A DNA stretch of 64,000 bases from a bacterium. GTDB lineage: Bacteria; Verrucomicrobiota; Verrucomicrobiia; Limisphaerales; RI-55. The stretch's first letter is position 1; each line of letters begins with the position of its first letter. Made by a program: the position numbers and the translations under genes. A model generated the notes under the pieces. It did not search any database, had not been told where the DNA came from, and saw only the letters and a program-made list of their open reading frames with translations. Location: the NCBI GenBank assembly GCA_016124235.1, contig WGOC01000027.1, positions 1 to 64,000 on the forward strand. The letters run 5' to 3'. Below are positions 18,321 through 26,754 of the stretch, in pieces.

Positions 18321-19028
18321 TCAGAAGTTGAATACGCGCGTCGGCACCACGATGGAGTCAAACGGCCGCAAATAGAATGGCACGACATCGCCGCCAGCGA
18401 ACGCCTTGCTCATATCGACTTTGTAAGTCCTTTGCTCGCCTTGGAAATTCCTGACGACCGAAACTGAATCCAGTTTTGCCTTTTGCATGTTTGGCCCACC
18501 AACTTGCATGATGGCCTCCAGCAGTGTCAGGGGACGGCTCATCGGAATGGTGGCCGGCGCCATGACTGCTCCAGAAACGTAAACCACCGCCGCGGATTGG
18601 ATCAGGCTGACGTTGACTTCCGGCGTCCGCAGTTGTTTGCCAAATTCCTCGATCAGGGCCTTCTCGAGTTCCGGACGAGTCTTGCCGGTCGAATTGATGG
18701 GTTTGCCAAAACCGGACGGAAGCCGGACTTCACCATCAGCAGTAACCTTGACCTGCGCGCTCAAATTGGTTGCTCCGGGGAAGCTGATGAACAAGACATC
18801 GCCGGGCAGCACGTAAGGAGTATCGTACGGTCCCTCGGTGTAGCCGAGAACCTTCGGGTCATGTTGGCAACCGGTGGCGAGAACCATCAGCAGTCCGACC
18901 ACGGCAAGGGCAATTCCGACTAAGAACTTGCGCGCTTGCGAGCCGGCGCGTGTGGTCCTGCCGTGAGTGGATGTCGTTTCGGTCGAATGAGTTGGGTGAA
19001 CCGGCTGGTGATCTGTGCAATTGCTCAT
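18321..19028 (-). CDS. Wza-like polysaccharide export lipoprotein
   Basis: A 235-residue predicted outer-membrane lipoprotein of the polysaccharide biosynthesis/export family. A membrane helix near residues 37-53 ends in the lipobox LATGC. The export domain follows (YVLPGDVLFISFPGATNLS, then GEVRLPSGFGKP), and then a SLBB-like segment (VVYVSGAVMAPATIPM, then TLLEAIMQVGGPN). The cytoplasmic part before the helix, about 35 polar residues, is unusually long for a lipoprotein signal; a later start may be the real one. No other capsule genes lie beside it. Confidence 0.87.
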   Translation of the reverse strand: MSNCTDHQPVHPTHSTETTSTHGRTTRAGSQARKFLVGIALAVVGLLMVLATGCQHDPKVLGYTEGPYDTPYVLPGDVLFISFPGATNLSAQVKVTADGEVRLPSGFGKPINSTGKTRPELEKALIEEFGKQLRTPEVNVSLIQSAAVVYVSGAVMAPATIPMSRPLTLLEAIMQVGGPNMQKAKLDSVSVVRNFQGEQRTYKVDMSKAFAGGDVVPFYLRPFDSIVVPTRVFNF

Positions 19029-19100
19029 GATGTTTTTGAATCAGTAACCGCTGCCTGCCGCAAAAAGCAAGCCATCATCAGCTTGGAGAACCGTTCCTAC

Positions 19101-20276
19101 ATGGGGCAAAACGCAAAACGGCTTCCCTTTCTCGGTTGTGTCGGTTTCGATTTGCCCGTGTTTCCCGTCCAACAGCCGAATGCCATCGACCTGAGCCGGT
19201 TAAAGGTTTTCCCCCTGGCAGATCGTCGGAGTCTGACGCGGGCGGACGATATTTTGGTCGCGCCCGAATCTGAACCGGGTCCCGTTTCGGAAAGTGCGAT
19301 GGCGACGATTGCCGAAGCGAAAATCGCAATTGCGAAGGCTCGTGAACGCAACGCGACAGTCCTGTTGATCTACGGCGCGCACCTGTTGCGTAACGGGGCG
19401 GCATTAATCATCAACGACCTGCTCGATCGGGGCTTGATCACTCATCTCGCGACGAACGGCGCGGGGACAATTCACGACTGGGAGTACGCCTGGCTGGGGC
19501 GTTCGACGGAAAGCGTTCGCGATAATGTGGCTACCGGGACGTTCGGAACCTGGGATGAAACTGGACGCAATATCCAACTTTCCCTGTTGGCGGGTGCCTT
19601 GCGAGGCGAAGGATACGGGCGGGCGCTCGGACGGTTTATCGAGGAAGACGGCTGTGAATTGCCCGGGCTGGAGGAACTGCGTTTGGCTCTTCAGCAAAAC
19701 CCGGACGATCCGTTGTCGCCAGCCCGGGCGGAACTGCTCCAGACCATGATCCGGTTTGGCCTGAAATCCGGTCGGCACGCCGTCAATCATCAGTGGAAGC
19801 ACGCATCGATTATTGCGAGCGCGTTTCGTCATGGAGTTCCGATGACGGTTCATCCGGGGATCGGGTACGACATTATTTCAAATCACCCGATGTTCAACGG
19901 CGCGGCGATTGGCCGTGCCGCGGAGATGGATTTCCGCCTTTTTGGCGGCAGCGTTGAGCATCTGGATGACGGTGTCGTGCTCTCGGTTGGTTCGGCCATC
20001 ATGGGGCCGCAGGTGTTTGAGAAGAGCTCAAGTTGCGTGAACAATCTGCGATTGCAGGCCGGCCGGTCCATCGTCCGTGGCCATTCGATCTTTGTCGTCG
20101 ACCTGCAAGACGGCGGCGGTTGGGACTGGCGCCAGGGCGAGCCACCCAAGACCAACCCGGCCTACTATCTGAGGTTTTGCAAGAGCTTCGCCCGCATGGG
20201 GGGCACCATGCACTACGCGCAGTGCGACAACGTCACGTTTCTTCATCACCTGCACCATCATCTGCTAACGCCATGA
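19101..20276 (+). CDS. Unrecognised conserved protein (possibly deoxyhypusine-synthase-like fold)
   Basis: A 391-residue soluble protein that I do not recognise with confidence. It has Rossmann-like blocks: ATVLLIYGAHLLRNGAALI, then HLATNGAGTIHDWEYAW, then GVVLSVGSAIMGPQVFEKS. It also has a histidine-rich middle section (NHQWKHASIIAS, MTVHPGIGYDIISNHP). The overall pattern faintly resembles the deoxyhypusine synthase NAD-binding fold, but no lysine motif of that family could be placed. Its stop overlaps the start of the PfkB kinase gene by four bases, so the two products probably act in one pathway. The ATG at 19101 was chosen because the divergent gene starts at 19028. Confidence 0.7.
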   Translation: MGQNAKRLPFLGCVGFDLPVFPVQQPNAIDLSRLKVFPLADRRSLTRADDILVAPESEPGPVSESAMATIAEAKIAIAKARERNATVLLIYGAHLLRNGAALIINDLLDRGLITHLATNGAGTIHDWEYAWLGRSTESVRDNVATGTFGTWDETGRNIQLSLLAGALRGEGYGRALGRFIEEDGCELPGLEELRLALQQNPDDPLSPARAELLQTMIRFGLKSGRHAVNHQWKHASIIASAFRHGVPMTVHPGIGYDIISNHPMFNGAAIGRAAEMDFRLFGGSVEHLDDGVVLSVGSAIMGPQVFEKSSSCVNNLRLQAGRSIVRGHSIFVVDLQDGGGWDWRQGEPPKTNPAYYLRFCKSFARMGGTMHYAQCDNVTFLHHLHHHLLTP

Positions 20277-21304
20277 CGCCGCGACGATTCCAAACCATCG
20301 TCCGCAAATATCCGGGATTGCGAATCGCCGTTCTCGGCGACTTTTCCCTCGATCGTTATCTGGAGATCGATCCGGCGCGATCGGAAGTGTCCATTGAAAC
20401 CGGCTTGCGGGTTCACAACGTCGTGAACGTCCGCGCGCAACCTGGTTCAGCGGGAACGATTCTGAACAACTTGAGCGCGTTGGGAATCGGCGCGCTGTTT
20501 CCGATCGGTTTCTGTGGTGTGGACGGGGAAGGCTTTGAACTCCGCGAAGCCCTGCGTGCGAAGCCCGGTGTGGCGCTCGATCATTTCCTCCAAACTTCGG
20601 CGCGATGCACGTTCACTTATTGCAAACCGCTGGTCCTGAAGCCGGGAAAACCACCGCAGGAACTCAATCGCCTCGATCGTAAGAATTGGTCGCCGACCCC
20701 GGCGGAAGTCCAAAACCAAATCATCGAATCGCTGTACGCCGTCGACGACCTCGTTGACGCGATCGTGGTAATGGACCAGGTCGATGTCGGCGGCACTGGC
20801 GTGATCACGCCGGCTGTGCTTGAGGCCATTCATACGGTTTCGCGCAAACGCCGCCGTTTGCCGGTGATTGCCGACAGCCGCCGCGGATTGCGTGGTTACC
20901 CACCGGTGATTTTCAAGATGAACGGTGCGGAATTGCTCGCCTTGAGCGGTCGTTCCAAGACGCAAGGTTTGCCCATCGTCAAGCGACGCGCAGCGGAACT
21001 CGCACGCGCCAATGCGCGACCCGTTTTTGTCACGTTGGCGGAGAAAGGAATCGTTGGTGCCGAGCCGGACGGGCGAACCGTTCATCTACCGTCGTGGCCG
21101 GTGCGTGGAGCAATTGATATCGTGGGCGCCGGCGATGCGGTCACCGCAAATCTGGCAGCTGCGCTGGCCGCGGGCGCCCGGATGGATGAGGCGATCGAAT
21201 TCGCCAATGCCGCGGCGTCCATCGTGATCCATCAACTGGGTACAACGGGTACCGCCAGCGTCGTTCAAATCAAAGAGCAAATCTCGCTGGCGAAGAATCA
21301 ATAA
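20273..21304 (+). CDS. PfkB-family carbohydrate kinase, RfaE1/HldE-like
   Basis: A 343-residue sugar kinase. The N-terminal part (RIAVLGDFSLDRYLEID, then GSAGTILNNLSALG) and the C-terminal catalytic motif DIVGAGDAVTANLAAAL follow the layout of heptose-7-phosphate kinases of the RfaE1 type. It has no cytidylyl/adenylyltransferase domain. The ATG at 20273 overlaps the preceding stop (ATGA), and a much longer in-frame extension upstream is only a shadow of that gene. The substrate is inferred at family level only; heptose or another sugar phosphate is likely. Confidence 0.82.
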   Translation: MTPRRFQTIVRKYPGLRIAVLGDFSLDRYLEIDPARSEVSIETGLRVHNVVNVRAQPGSAGTILNNLSALGIGALFPIGFCGVDGEGFELREALRAKPGVALDHFLQTSARCTFTYCKPLVLKPGKPPQELNRLDRKNWSPTPAEVQNQIIESLYAVDDLVDAIVVMDQVDVGGTGVITPAVLEAIHTVSRKRRRLPVIADSRRGLRGYPPVIFKMNGAELLALSGRSKTQGLPIVKRRAAELARANARPVFVTLAEKGIVGAEPDGRTVHLPSWPVRGAIDIVGAGDAVTANLAAALAAGARMDEAIEFANAAASIVIHQLGTTGTASVVQIKEQISLAKNQ

Positions 21305-21318
21305 CCGAAGGCCGGTGG

Positions 21319-21942
21319 TTATTTCCTACCGTCGGATTTCTGTAATTCAGCCGCCAGCCGGTCGGCAAGTTGATCGACCGTTTTGCTCAAGCTGGCGACC
21401 CCGGCCGCGATGCGGTCAGTCCCCGGTGCGAAGGTGGTTGAAAATGTCGCCGCGCCGACGCTTGGTTCAGACTGGCTGGGTGGCGGTTTGAGAAAGCGCC
21501 AACGCACGGCGAGGTTCGCGTGATTGTCCGGCGTGATCTCAAACCGATCCACTTCCAGCTCGATCTGGATCGAATCGGCGCCGGGTGTTGCACGTTGGAA
21601 AGCGAGTACGCAGCGGTCGGGCAGCCGGGCGGAAAGTTGCGAAATCAAGATTCGGGGGATGCCCTGGATGAGCGGTTCTGCCCAACGGTGCAAATCGTGA
21701 AAACGAACTTCCGTTGCGTTCAAACGTTCGACAATCGCCGGTTGATCGAGGCTGCCGGCCAGCCGGACTGGTCCAACGAGTACGGTTCGCGAACATTCCT
21801 TTGCCGCCGCATTCTCGTTGTCGGAATCGTTCAACACATAGAACCGGGTGGGGTCCGGCTGCGGATTGAGATTCACGCAACCCGAACTCGCCATCAACAT
21901 CGCGACGGCGAACGGAAGTGCAAAATAATTGCTAGTTTTCAT
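21319..21942 (-). CDS. PqiC-like ABC transporter auxiliary lipoprotein
   Basis: A 207-residue lipoprotein with a signal ending in the lipobox SSGC. It is of the PqiC (DUF330/ABC-type transport auxiliary) kind, with FYVLND and VLVGPVRLAGSLDQPAIVER near the N-terminus, and a conserved middle block around RWAEPLIQGIPRILISQL. It is the last gene of a four-gene Mla/MCE operon whose genes overlap by a few bases. It is probably an outer-membrane partner for the MCE protein. Confidence 0.83.
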   Translation of the reverse strand: MKTSNYFALPFAVAMLMASSGCVNLNPQPDPTRFYVLNDSDNENAAAKECSRTVLVGPVRLAGSLDQPAIVERLNATEVRFHDLHRWAEPLIQGIPRILISQLSARLPDRCVLAFQRATPGADSIQIELEVDRFEITPDNHANLAVRWRFLKPPPSQSEPSVGAATFSTTFAPGTDRIAAGVASLSKTVDQLADRLAAELQKSDGRK

Positions 21943-22919
21943 GGCGTGGTTTGTGGCGCGCGACCGCGCAACAACGAAGACGGATTGCGATCAAGTTCGT
22001 CGGCGAGCTGGCGGAGCGAGCGGGCCGCCAGGGACGTTTCCTCCAGGGCTCGCTGCAGTTCCGACATGACGGGCGATTCGCTCGCCAGGACACGACGCAA
22101 ATCGGCGGACGCCTTCTGCAGCTCGGTAAAGGTCTTGGCGGCTGAGTCGGAGATGCTCGCGAGATTGCTGCCGATCGGATGGATTTCCTTTTCCAGCATC
22201 CCCAGAACTTCGCGTGCCTTGTCAGAAGTCTGCCGGAATGAATCAACTGTTTCCGCCCATTTGGTGGACGTTAATAGCGAATCCACCGATCCCAAAACGC
22301 TCGCGAGGCGATCGTTGAGTTCCTTCACCTTCAGCTGGCCGAGCGAGGTGTTCAGCTTGGAAAGAATTTCGTTCAACTGCGAAACCATGGTCGGCAGATC
22401 GATCTTGCTGAGGTTCTTAATGAACTCCACCAGCCCGGTCGGCTGCGTCGGAATTTCCGGATATTTTTTGCTGCCGACGTAAACGGGTGGTCCTGCGGTG
22501 GGAATGACATCGAGCGAGACGTACAGCCGTCCGGTGACCAGGCTTTCGGTTTCCAACGATGCTCGAAGTCCTTTGTCCACGGCTTCGCGCAAACGAGTCG
22601 GGTTGGTCAGGGGAAGTTCGTTGCTGCCATCGCCCTGAAACGCGTTCGCATCGATCTCGATGACGACCGGAATCAACAGGCTGTTCGAGCCGGGAACCGC
22701 CGCGAGGGAAATGCTCCGCACCTGGCCAATGGTGACGCCCTTGTATTTCACGGGCGAACCAACGACGAGTCCATTCACCGAATTTCGGTAGTAGAGAATC
22801 ATCGGCACCGGACGCGAAAACAGGCGTGCCGATCCCAGCAGGGCAATCGTCATCACCAGGATGGCGACCCCGATGAGGACGAAGGCGCCGACCTTGGTGG
22901 GACTGGCTTTTTTGCTCAT
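21939..22919 (-). CDS. MCE-domain lipid-transport protein (MlaD-like)
   Basis: A 326-residue protein with one N-terminal membrane helix (residues 9-29). An MCE domain follows, marked by YRNSVNGLVVGSPVKYKGVTIGQV. The C-terminal part is a long helical region of about 150 residues, and such regions form tubes or needles in larger MCE assemblies. It should sit in the inner membrane with the MCE domain in the periplasm. It overlaps both neighbours by four bases. Confidence 0.9.
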   Translation of the reverse strand: MSKKASPTKVGAFVLIGVAILVMTIALLGSARLFSRPVPMILYYRNSVNGLVVGSPVKYKGVTIGQVRSISLAAVPGSNSLLIPVVIEIDANAFQGDGSNELPLTNPTRLREAVDKGLRASLETESLVTGRLYVSLDVIPTAGPPVYVGSKKYPEIPTQPTGLVEFIKNLSKIDLPTMVSQLNEILSKLNTSLGQLKVKELNDRLASVLGSVDSLLTSTKWAETVDSFRQTSDKAREVLGMLEKEIHPIGSNLASISDSAAKTFTELQKASADLRRVLASESPVMSELQRALEETSLAARSLRQLADELDRNPSSLLRGRAPQTTP

Positions 22920-23689
22920 ATCGCTTTTGCAGGTTCTTTCTGTCCACCGCGGGTGAGGAACTCACGAACCGCCGGGTCTTTTGTGTCGCGCAACAAATCG
23001 CGGGGATTCCCGGTCGCTTTCACCGTGCGGCTGGCGTTATCCAAAAATATTGCCTGATCAGCCACCGCAAAAATGCTGTCCAGTTCGTGCGTGACCATGA
23101 CCACCGTGGTGCCGAGGTTGTCGCGTAGACTGAGAATCAATTCATCCAACCGGCGCGAGGTGATCGGGTCCAGGCCGGCCGACGGCTCATCGAAGAAAAG
23201 GATTTCGGGGTCGAGAGCCATCGCGCGCGCCAGTCCGGCGCGTTTCATCATCCCGCCCGAAACTTCCGATGGATAGAAATCTTCAAAGCCCTTAAGCCCG
23301 ACCAGCGCGAGCTTCAAGCGGACGATGCGCCGAATTTCGTCATCGGCCAATTGCGTGTGTTCCTGCAGCGGCAGCGAAATATTTTCGGCGAGCGTCATGG
23401 AACTCCACAAGCCGCCACCTTGAAATAACACGCCGAACTTTCGCTCCATCGATTCGCGCTCGGCGTCGTCGGCTTGGAGAAAGCTTTTGCCGTCGTAGAG
23501 AATGTCCCCCTTGGCGGGCGTTTGCAGGCCGATCATGTTCCAAAGCAACGTGCTCTTGCCGCAACCGCTCCCGCCCATGATCACGAACACCTGGCCGCGT
23601 GCCACACGGGCGCTGACGTCGCGCATCACGACAAAGTCGCCGTAGGCCAGGTCGACGTTTTTCAATTCGATGTGCGGTTGGTCAGCCAT
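22916..23689 (-). CDS. MlaF-like ABC transporter ATP-binding protein
   Basis: A 257-residue ABC ATPase. Walker A is GGSGCGKST. The ABC signature SGGMMKRAGLARAMA and Walker B ILFFDEPSAGLD are typical of the MlaF group, which drives phospholipid movement between membranes. The ATG at 23689 is right after the permease stop. A longer in-frame reading to 23800 lies inside the permease gene and is spurious. Confidence 0.94.
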   Translation of the reverse strand: MADQPHIELKNVDLAYGDFVVMRDVSARVARGQVFVIMGGSGCGKSTLLWNMIGLQTPAKGDILYDGKSFLQADDAERESMERKFGVLFQGGGLWSSMTLAENISLPLQEHTQLADDEIRRIVRLKLALVGLKGFEDFYPSEVSGGMMKRAGLARAMALDPEILFFDEPSAGLDPITSRRLDELILSLRDNLGTTVVMVTHELDSIFAVADQAIFLDNASRTVKATGNPRDLLRDTKDPAVREFLTRGGQKEPAKAI

Positions 23690-23690
23690 C

Positions 23691-24833
23691 CTAGAATTTG
23701 AAGATGTTGAACAACACGGCAAAAACCGCGTCGGCGATGACGATGGATGTGATGCCCGCGACGACCGCCGTGGTCGTCGCCTGCCCGACGCCGGCCGCAT
23801 TGTTCGGACAACGCATGCCGTTGTAACATCCGGAAATCGCCACGATCAGACCGAACACAAAGCTCTTCATAAAACCGGCCGCGCAGTGTTTGAACGTCAA
23901 CGCATGCACGGTTTGGTGCCAGTATTCGAGCCACGTCAGATCCAGCATGCCGATGCCGATCAAAACGCCGCCGGCAATCCCCGCGAGATTCGCAAACAGC
24001 GTGAGGATCGGCATCATGAGAAACAGCGCCAGCATCCGGGGCATGACCAGAAAGTCGATCGGGTTGAAGAGAAAAGTGCGAAACGCATCGATCTCCTGGT
24101 TGACCTTCATCGTGCCGAGTTGGGCGGCGTAGGCGGCGCCGGTGCGACCGCACATGATGATGCCCGCCATAATGCAACCCATCTCGCGCACCATGGCGAT
24201 GGCGACGAGGTTCGCGACGTAGATCGAGGCACCGAATTGTTGCAGTTGCACGGCGCCAACGAACGCCAAAATCAAGCCGACCAAAAAACTGATCAGGAGA
24301 TTGATGGGCAACGCCTCGGCCCCGGCTTCCTGCATGAACAGCAACAAGTCCGCGCGCCGAAATTGCGCCCGACCGCGAACCAGTGAGGTCATCGCCAACG
24401 TACAATCACCGACAAATTCGGCGATGTGTTTGGTGGCGGTCCATCCGCGTTGCGCCCCGAGGCCAACCCGGGCAAGCCAGCCGGATGTTTCTCCGTGCGG
24501 CGGCGTGTCCGTTCGTTCGGGAACCGCTCGTGCCAGTTCCAACGATCTTCTTACGCCGCCTGGCAACGTCTCCATCTGGTATCGGATCGAACGTTGGTCG
24601 AGCACGATCAGCAACTCCAGCAACCATGCAAGCAGGGCGGAATCCCAGTCTGACACGTCGTTCAAATCAAACGCGACCGTGGAGTTGCTCGACAGGTTCG
24701 CGTCGGGTGCCGGGTGAGGGCGTCCCGTTGATTTGACTGTCCAGTCGCCGCTCAATCGGACGACGCATCGCCCCGCGTTGGGTGACTGAAAATCAACGCG
24801 TGGCGGAGGCAGGCTTTCGGTCGGAGCATCCAA
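23691..24833 (-). CDS. STAS-MlaE fusion permease
   Basis: About 380 residues. The N-terminal STAS-like domain (VVRLSGDWTVKS, then VAFDLNDVSDWDSALLAWLLELL) is fused to an MlaE permease domain with some five membrane helices. The MlaE domain carries the signature AAQLGTMKVNQEIDAFRTF. In Escherichia coli the STAS part is a separate protein, MlaB; the fusion is known in many other phyla. The start is uncertain. No ATG lies near the expected N-terminus, and I favour TTG at 24833 with GGGAG four bases upstream. The frame stays open to 25160, but that would overlap the divergent gene. Confidence 0.88.
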   Translation of the reverse strand: MDAPTESLPPPRVDFQSPNAGRCVVRLSGDWTVKSTGRPHPAPDANLSSNSTVAFDLNDVSDWDSALLAWLLELLIVLDQRSIRYQMETLPGGVRRSLELARAVPERTDTPPHGETSGWLARVGLGAQRGWTATKHIAEFVGDCTLAMTSLVRGRAQFRRADLLLFMQEAGAEALPINLLISFLVGLILAFVGAVQLQQFGASIYVANLVAIAMVREMGCIMAGIIMCGRTGAAYAAQLGTMKVNQEIDAFRTFLFNPIDFLVMPRMLALFLMMPILTLFANLAGIAGGVLIGIGMLDLTWLEYWHQTVHALTFKHCAAGFMKSFVFGLIVAISGCYNGMRCPNNAAGVGQATTTAVVAGITSIVIADAVFAVLFNIFKF

Positions 24834-24987
24834 ATCGCTCCCAGTGTTGCCGCCGGGCGTAAAGCCGCGCAAGGCGCAATGCGAGTCGAAGGTGCCGGTA
24901 ACAATGTGTGACACTTGTGAGTTGCCGGATTGTCCATTGGTTGTGGACGTCCTTTTTGTGCTGCTCGTGGCCAACCTCGGTTTCGTC

Positions 24988-25689
24988 ATGAAGCTGATCG
25001 CAATGTTCCGTTGCGATGGCTGTGGCTCCAACTGGCAATTCATCCTCTCGCCCGCCGCGGCTCCGACCTCGCTGCGTAGAAAGAACCCGGCTGACTCACC
25101 GGTGAAGCTTTTGGGCCGAGTCTTCTTGTGCGCCATTGTCTTCGTCGTGTGGGAGGCCATTTGTCGGACTTTGATCGAACGATTGGGCCTCCACGGGCCG
25201 CTGCTCGGCTATTTGGCGGTACCGTCGATTTATCTTTTGGGGGAAGGGTTGGGGCCCTTGGTCGCGTTGGTTGGCAAGGTGTTCGGTCGTCGCTTTCCGT
25301 TCGTCCTCAATGCCCCGTTACGATCGCGCAATCTCGCCGAATTCTGGGGCCGGCGTTGGAACGTCTGGTTCAGTGACTGGTTTCGCTTCGTGGTTTTCGA
25401 TCGCCTGCGGCGGCGATCCGTGTTTGCGCTTTTGTTGGTCTTTCTGATCTCGGGGGTCATGCACGAATGGGTGATCAACTTCTCGCTCTGGCTGGTGACT
25501 GGACGATCGTTGTTTGGTACCCAAATGGTGTATTTCCTGATTCAAGGATTTGGTCTTTTGCTCGACCGCAGAATTGCGTGGGTCAGTGCGGGTATGCGAC
25601 GCGCATTTGCCTGGCTGGTGATCATCGGACCAGTGCCGTTGACGTTCAACGAGGGCATGCTGCGAATTCTCCATCTTTGGCCGAATTAA
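24988..25689 (+). CDS. MBOAT-like / wax-synthase-domain membrane protein
   Basis: About 233 residues with four or five hydrophobic segments. The block AEFWGRRWNVWFSDWFRF, followed by LISGVMHEWVIN, matches the conserved region of wax-synthase-type membrane O-acyltransferases; the histidine of MHEW is the probable catalytic residue. Such proteins are usually 300-400 residues, so the N-terminal membrane helices may be missing or lie in another frame. The start is uncertain: ATG at 24988 (MKLIAMF) or 24904 (MCDTCEL). It is divergent from the MlaE gene. Confidence 0.68.
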   Translation: MKLIAMFRCDGCGSNWQFILSPAAAPTSLRRKNPADSPVKLLGRVFLCAIVFVVWEAICRTLIERLGLHGPLLGYLAVPSIYLLGEGLGPLVALVGKVFGRRFPFVLNAPLRSRNLAEFWGRRWNVWFSDWFRFVVFDRLRRRSVFALLLVFLISGVMHEWVINFSLWLVTGRSLFGTQMVYFLIQGFGLLLDRRIAWVSAGMRRAFAWLVIIGPVPLTFNEGMLRILHLWPN

Positions 25690-25760
25690 GCTCGCGTTGC
25701 CCGGCGATTTGCGTTCTCCTCCCAACGCTCCACTGAAAGTCAATTTAACCCAGCACTGTT

Positions 25761-26687
25761 ATGCGCGCGTCTTCAATTCTCCTTCATCGGGCCGCTATCT
25801 GCCTGTCCTTGGTCGGCTTCCTGTTTTCGGTATCGGCTGCTGAAAAGCCCAGGATCAAAGTGATGTTGCTGACCGGACAATGCAGTCGTTACCACAATTG
25901 GAAAGTGAGCAGCGTCGTCCTGAAACGCGAACTTGAGGCCGCCGGCATTTTCGCCGTGGATACGGTGACGTCGCCGCCCCAGGGCGCGGACATGTCCGGC
26001 TTCAAACCGGACTTCGCCAAATACGATGTGGTGGTAATGGACTACGATGGCGACGAGTGGCCGGAGTCCACCCGCAAGGCGTTCACCACGTTTATCGACG
26101 ACGGCGGCGGGCTGGTGACCGTGCATGCCGCGGACAACGCGTTTCCGCACTGGCCGGAGTTCAATCAAATGATCGGCATCGGAGGTTGGGAAGGCCGTAC
26201 GGAATCCGCGGGTGTGAAAGTCCGCTGGCGCGACGGCGGAATGGTGGTTGATCAGACGCCCGGCACCGCGACGCATCCGCCCAAGCATGATTTCCTCGTG
26301 GTGACGCGTTCGCCCAACCATCCGATCATGCAAGGGTTGCCGGCGGAATGGCTGCACGCGAGCGACGAACTTTACAGCCAGCTGCGCGGACCCGCGGAAA
26401 ACCTCACGGTGCTGGCGACGGCATCCGCTGATCCGGCCAAACACCCGAACGGAACGGGCATGAATGAACCAATGCTGATGGCGATCCGCTTCGGCAAGGG
26501 GCGGATCTTTCACACGACGCTCGGTCACGTGGGGCCGCGCGACAATGAGGCCACCGCGGCCGTGAATTGCGTTGGGTTTATCACCACTTTTCAACGCGGC
26601 ACCGAATGGGCGGCAAAGGGTGAAGTGACGCTGCCCGTGCCGTCCGACTTTCCAGGAACGGAGAAAACGTCGGTGCGCAAACCGTAA
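25761..26687 (+). CDS. Secreted ThuA-like protein
   Basis: A 308-residue protein with a signal peptide (residues 1-27, ending VSAAEKP). A ThuA (trehalose utilisation) domain of the glutamine-amidotransferase-like fold follows. It carries VMLLTGQCSRYHNWK, then DVVVMDYDGDEWPESTRKAF, then GGGLVTVHAADNAFPHWPEF, then RIFHTTLGHVGPRDN. ThuA proteins are abundant in Planctomycetota and Verrucomicrobiota and are linked to carbohydrate use, but the reaction is not settled. It converges on the CE15-like gene. Confidence 0.87.
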   Translation: MRASSILLHRAAICLSLVGFLFSVSAAEKPRIKVMLLTGQCSRYHNWKVSSVVLKRELEAAGIFAVDTVTSPPQGADMSGFKPDFAKYDVVVMDYDGDEWPESTRKAFTTFIDDGGGLVTVHAADNAFPHWPEFNQMIGIGGWEGRTESAGVKVRWRDGGMVVDQTPGTATHPPKHDFLVVTRSPNHPIMQGLPAEWLHASDELYSQLRGPAENLTVLATASADPAKHPNGTGMNEPMLMAIRFGKGRIFHTTLGHVGPRDNEATAAVNCVGFITTFQRGTEWAAKGEVTLPVPSDFPGTEKTSVRKP

Positions 26688-26754
26688 TTCGATCTTCCGC
26701 TTCGAGAAGCACTCCGCACGTGCAGTGCTTAGCAAGTCTGGCGGAAGCCGGCGA

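Noticed and set aside
23692-23800. 37-residue N-terminal extension of the MlaF-like ATPase
   Set aside because: It lies inside the permease gene and is Arg/Ser-rich; the ATG at 23689 gives the family's usual start.
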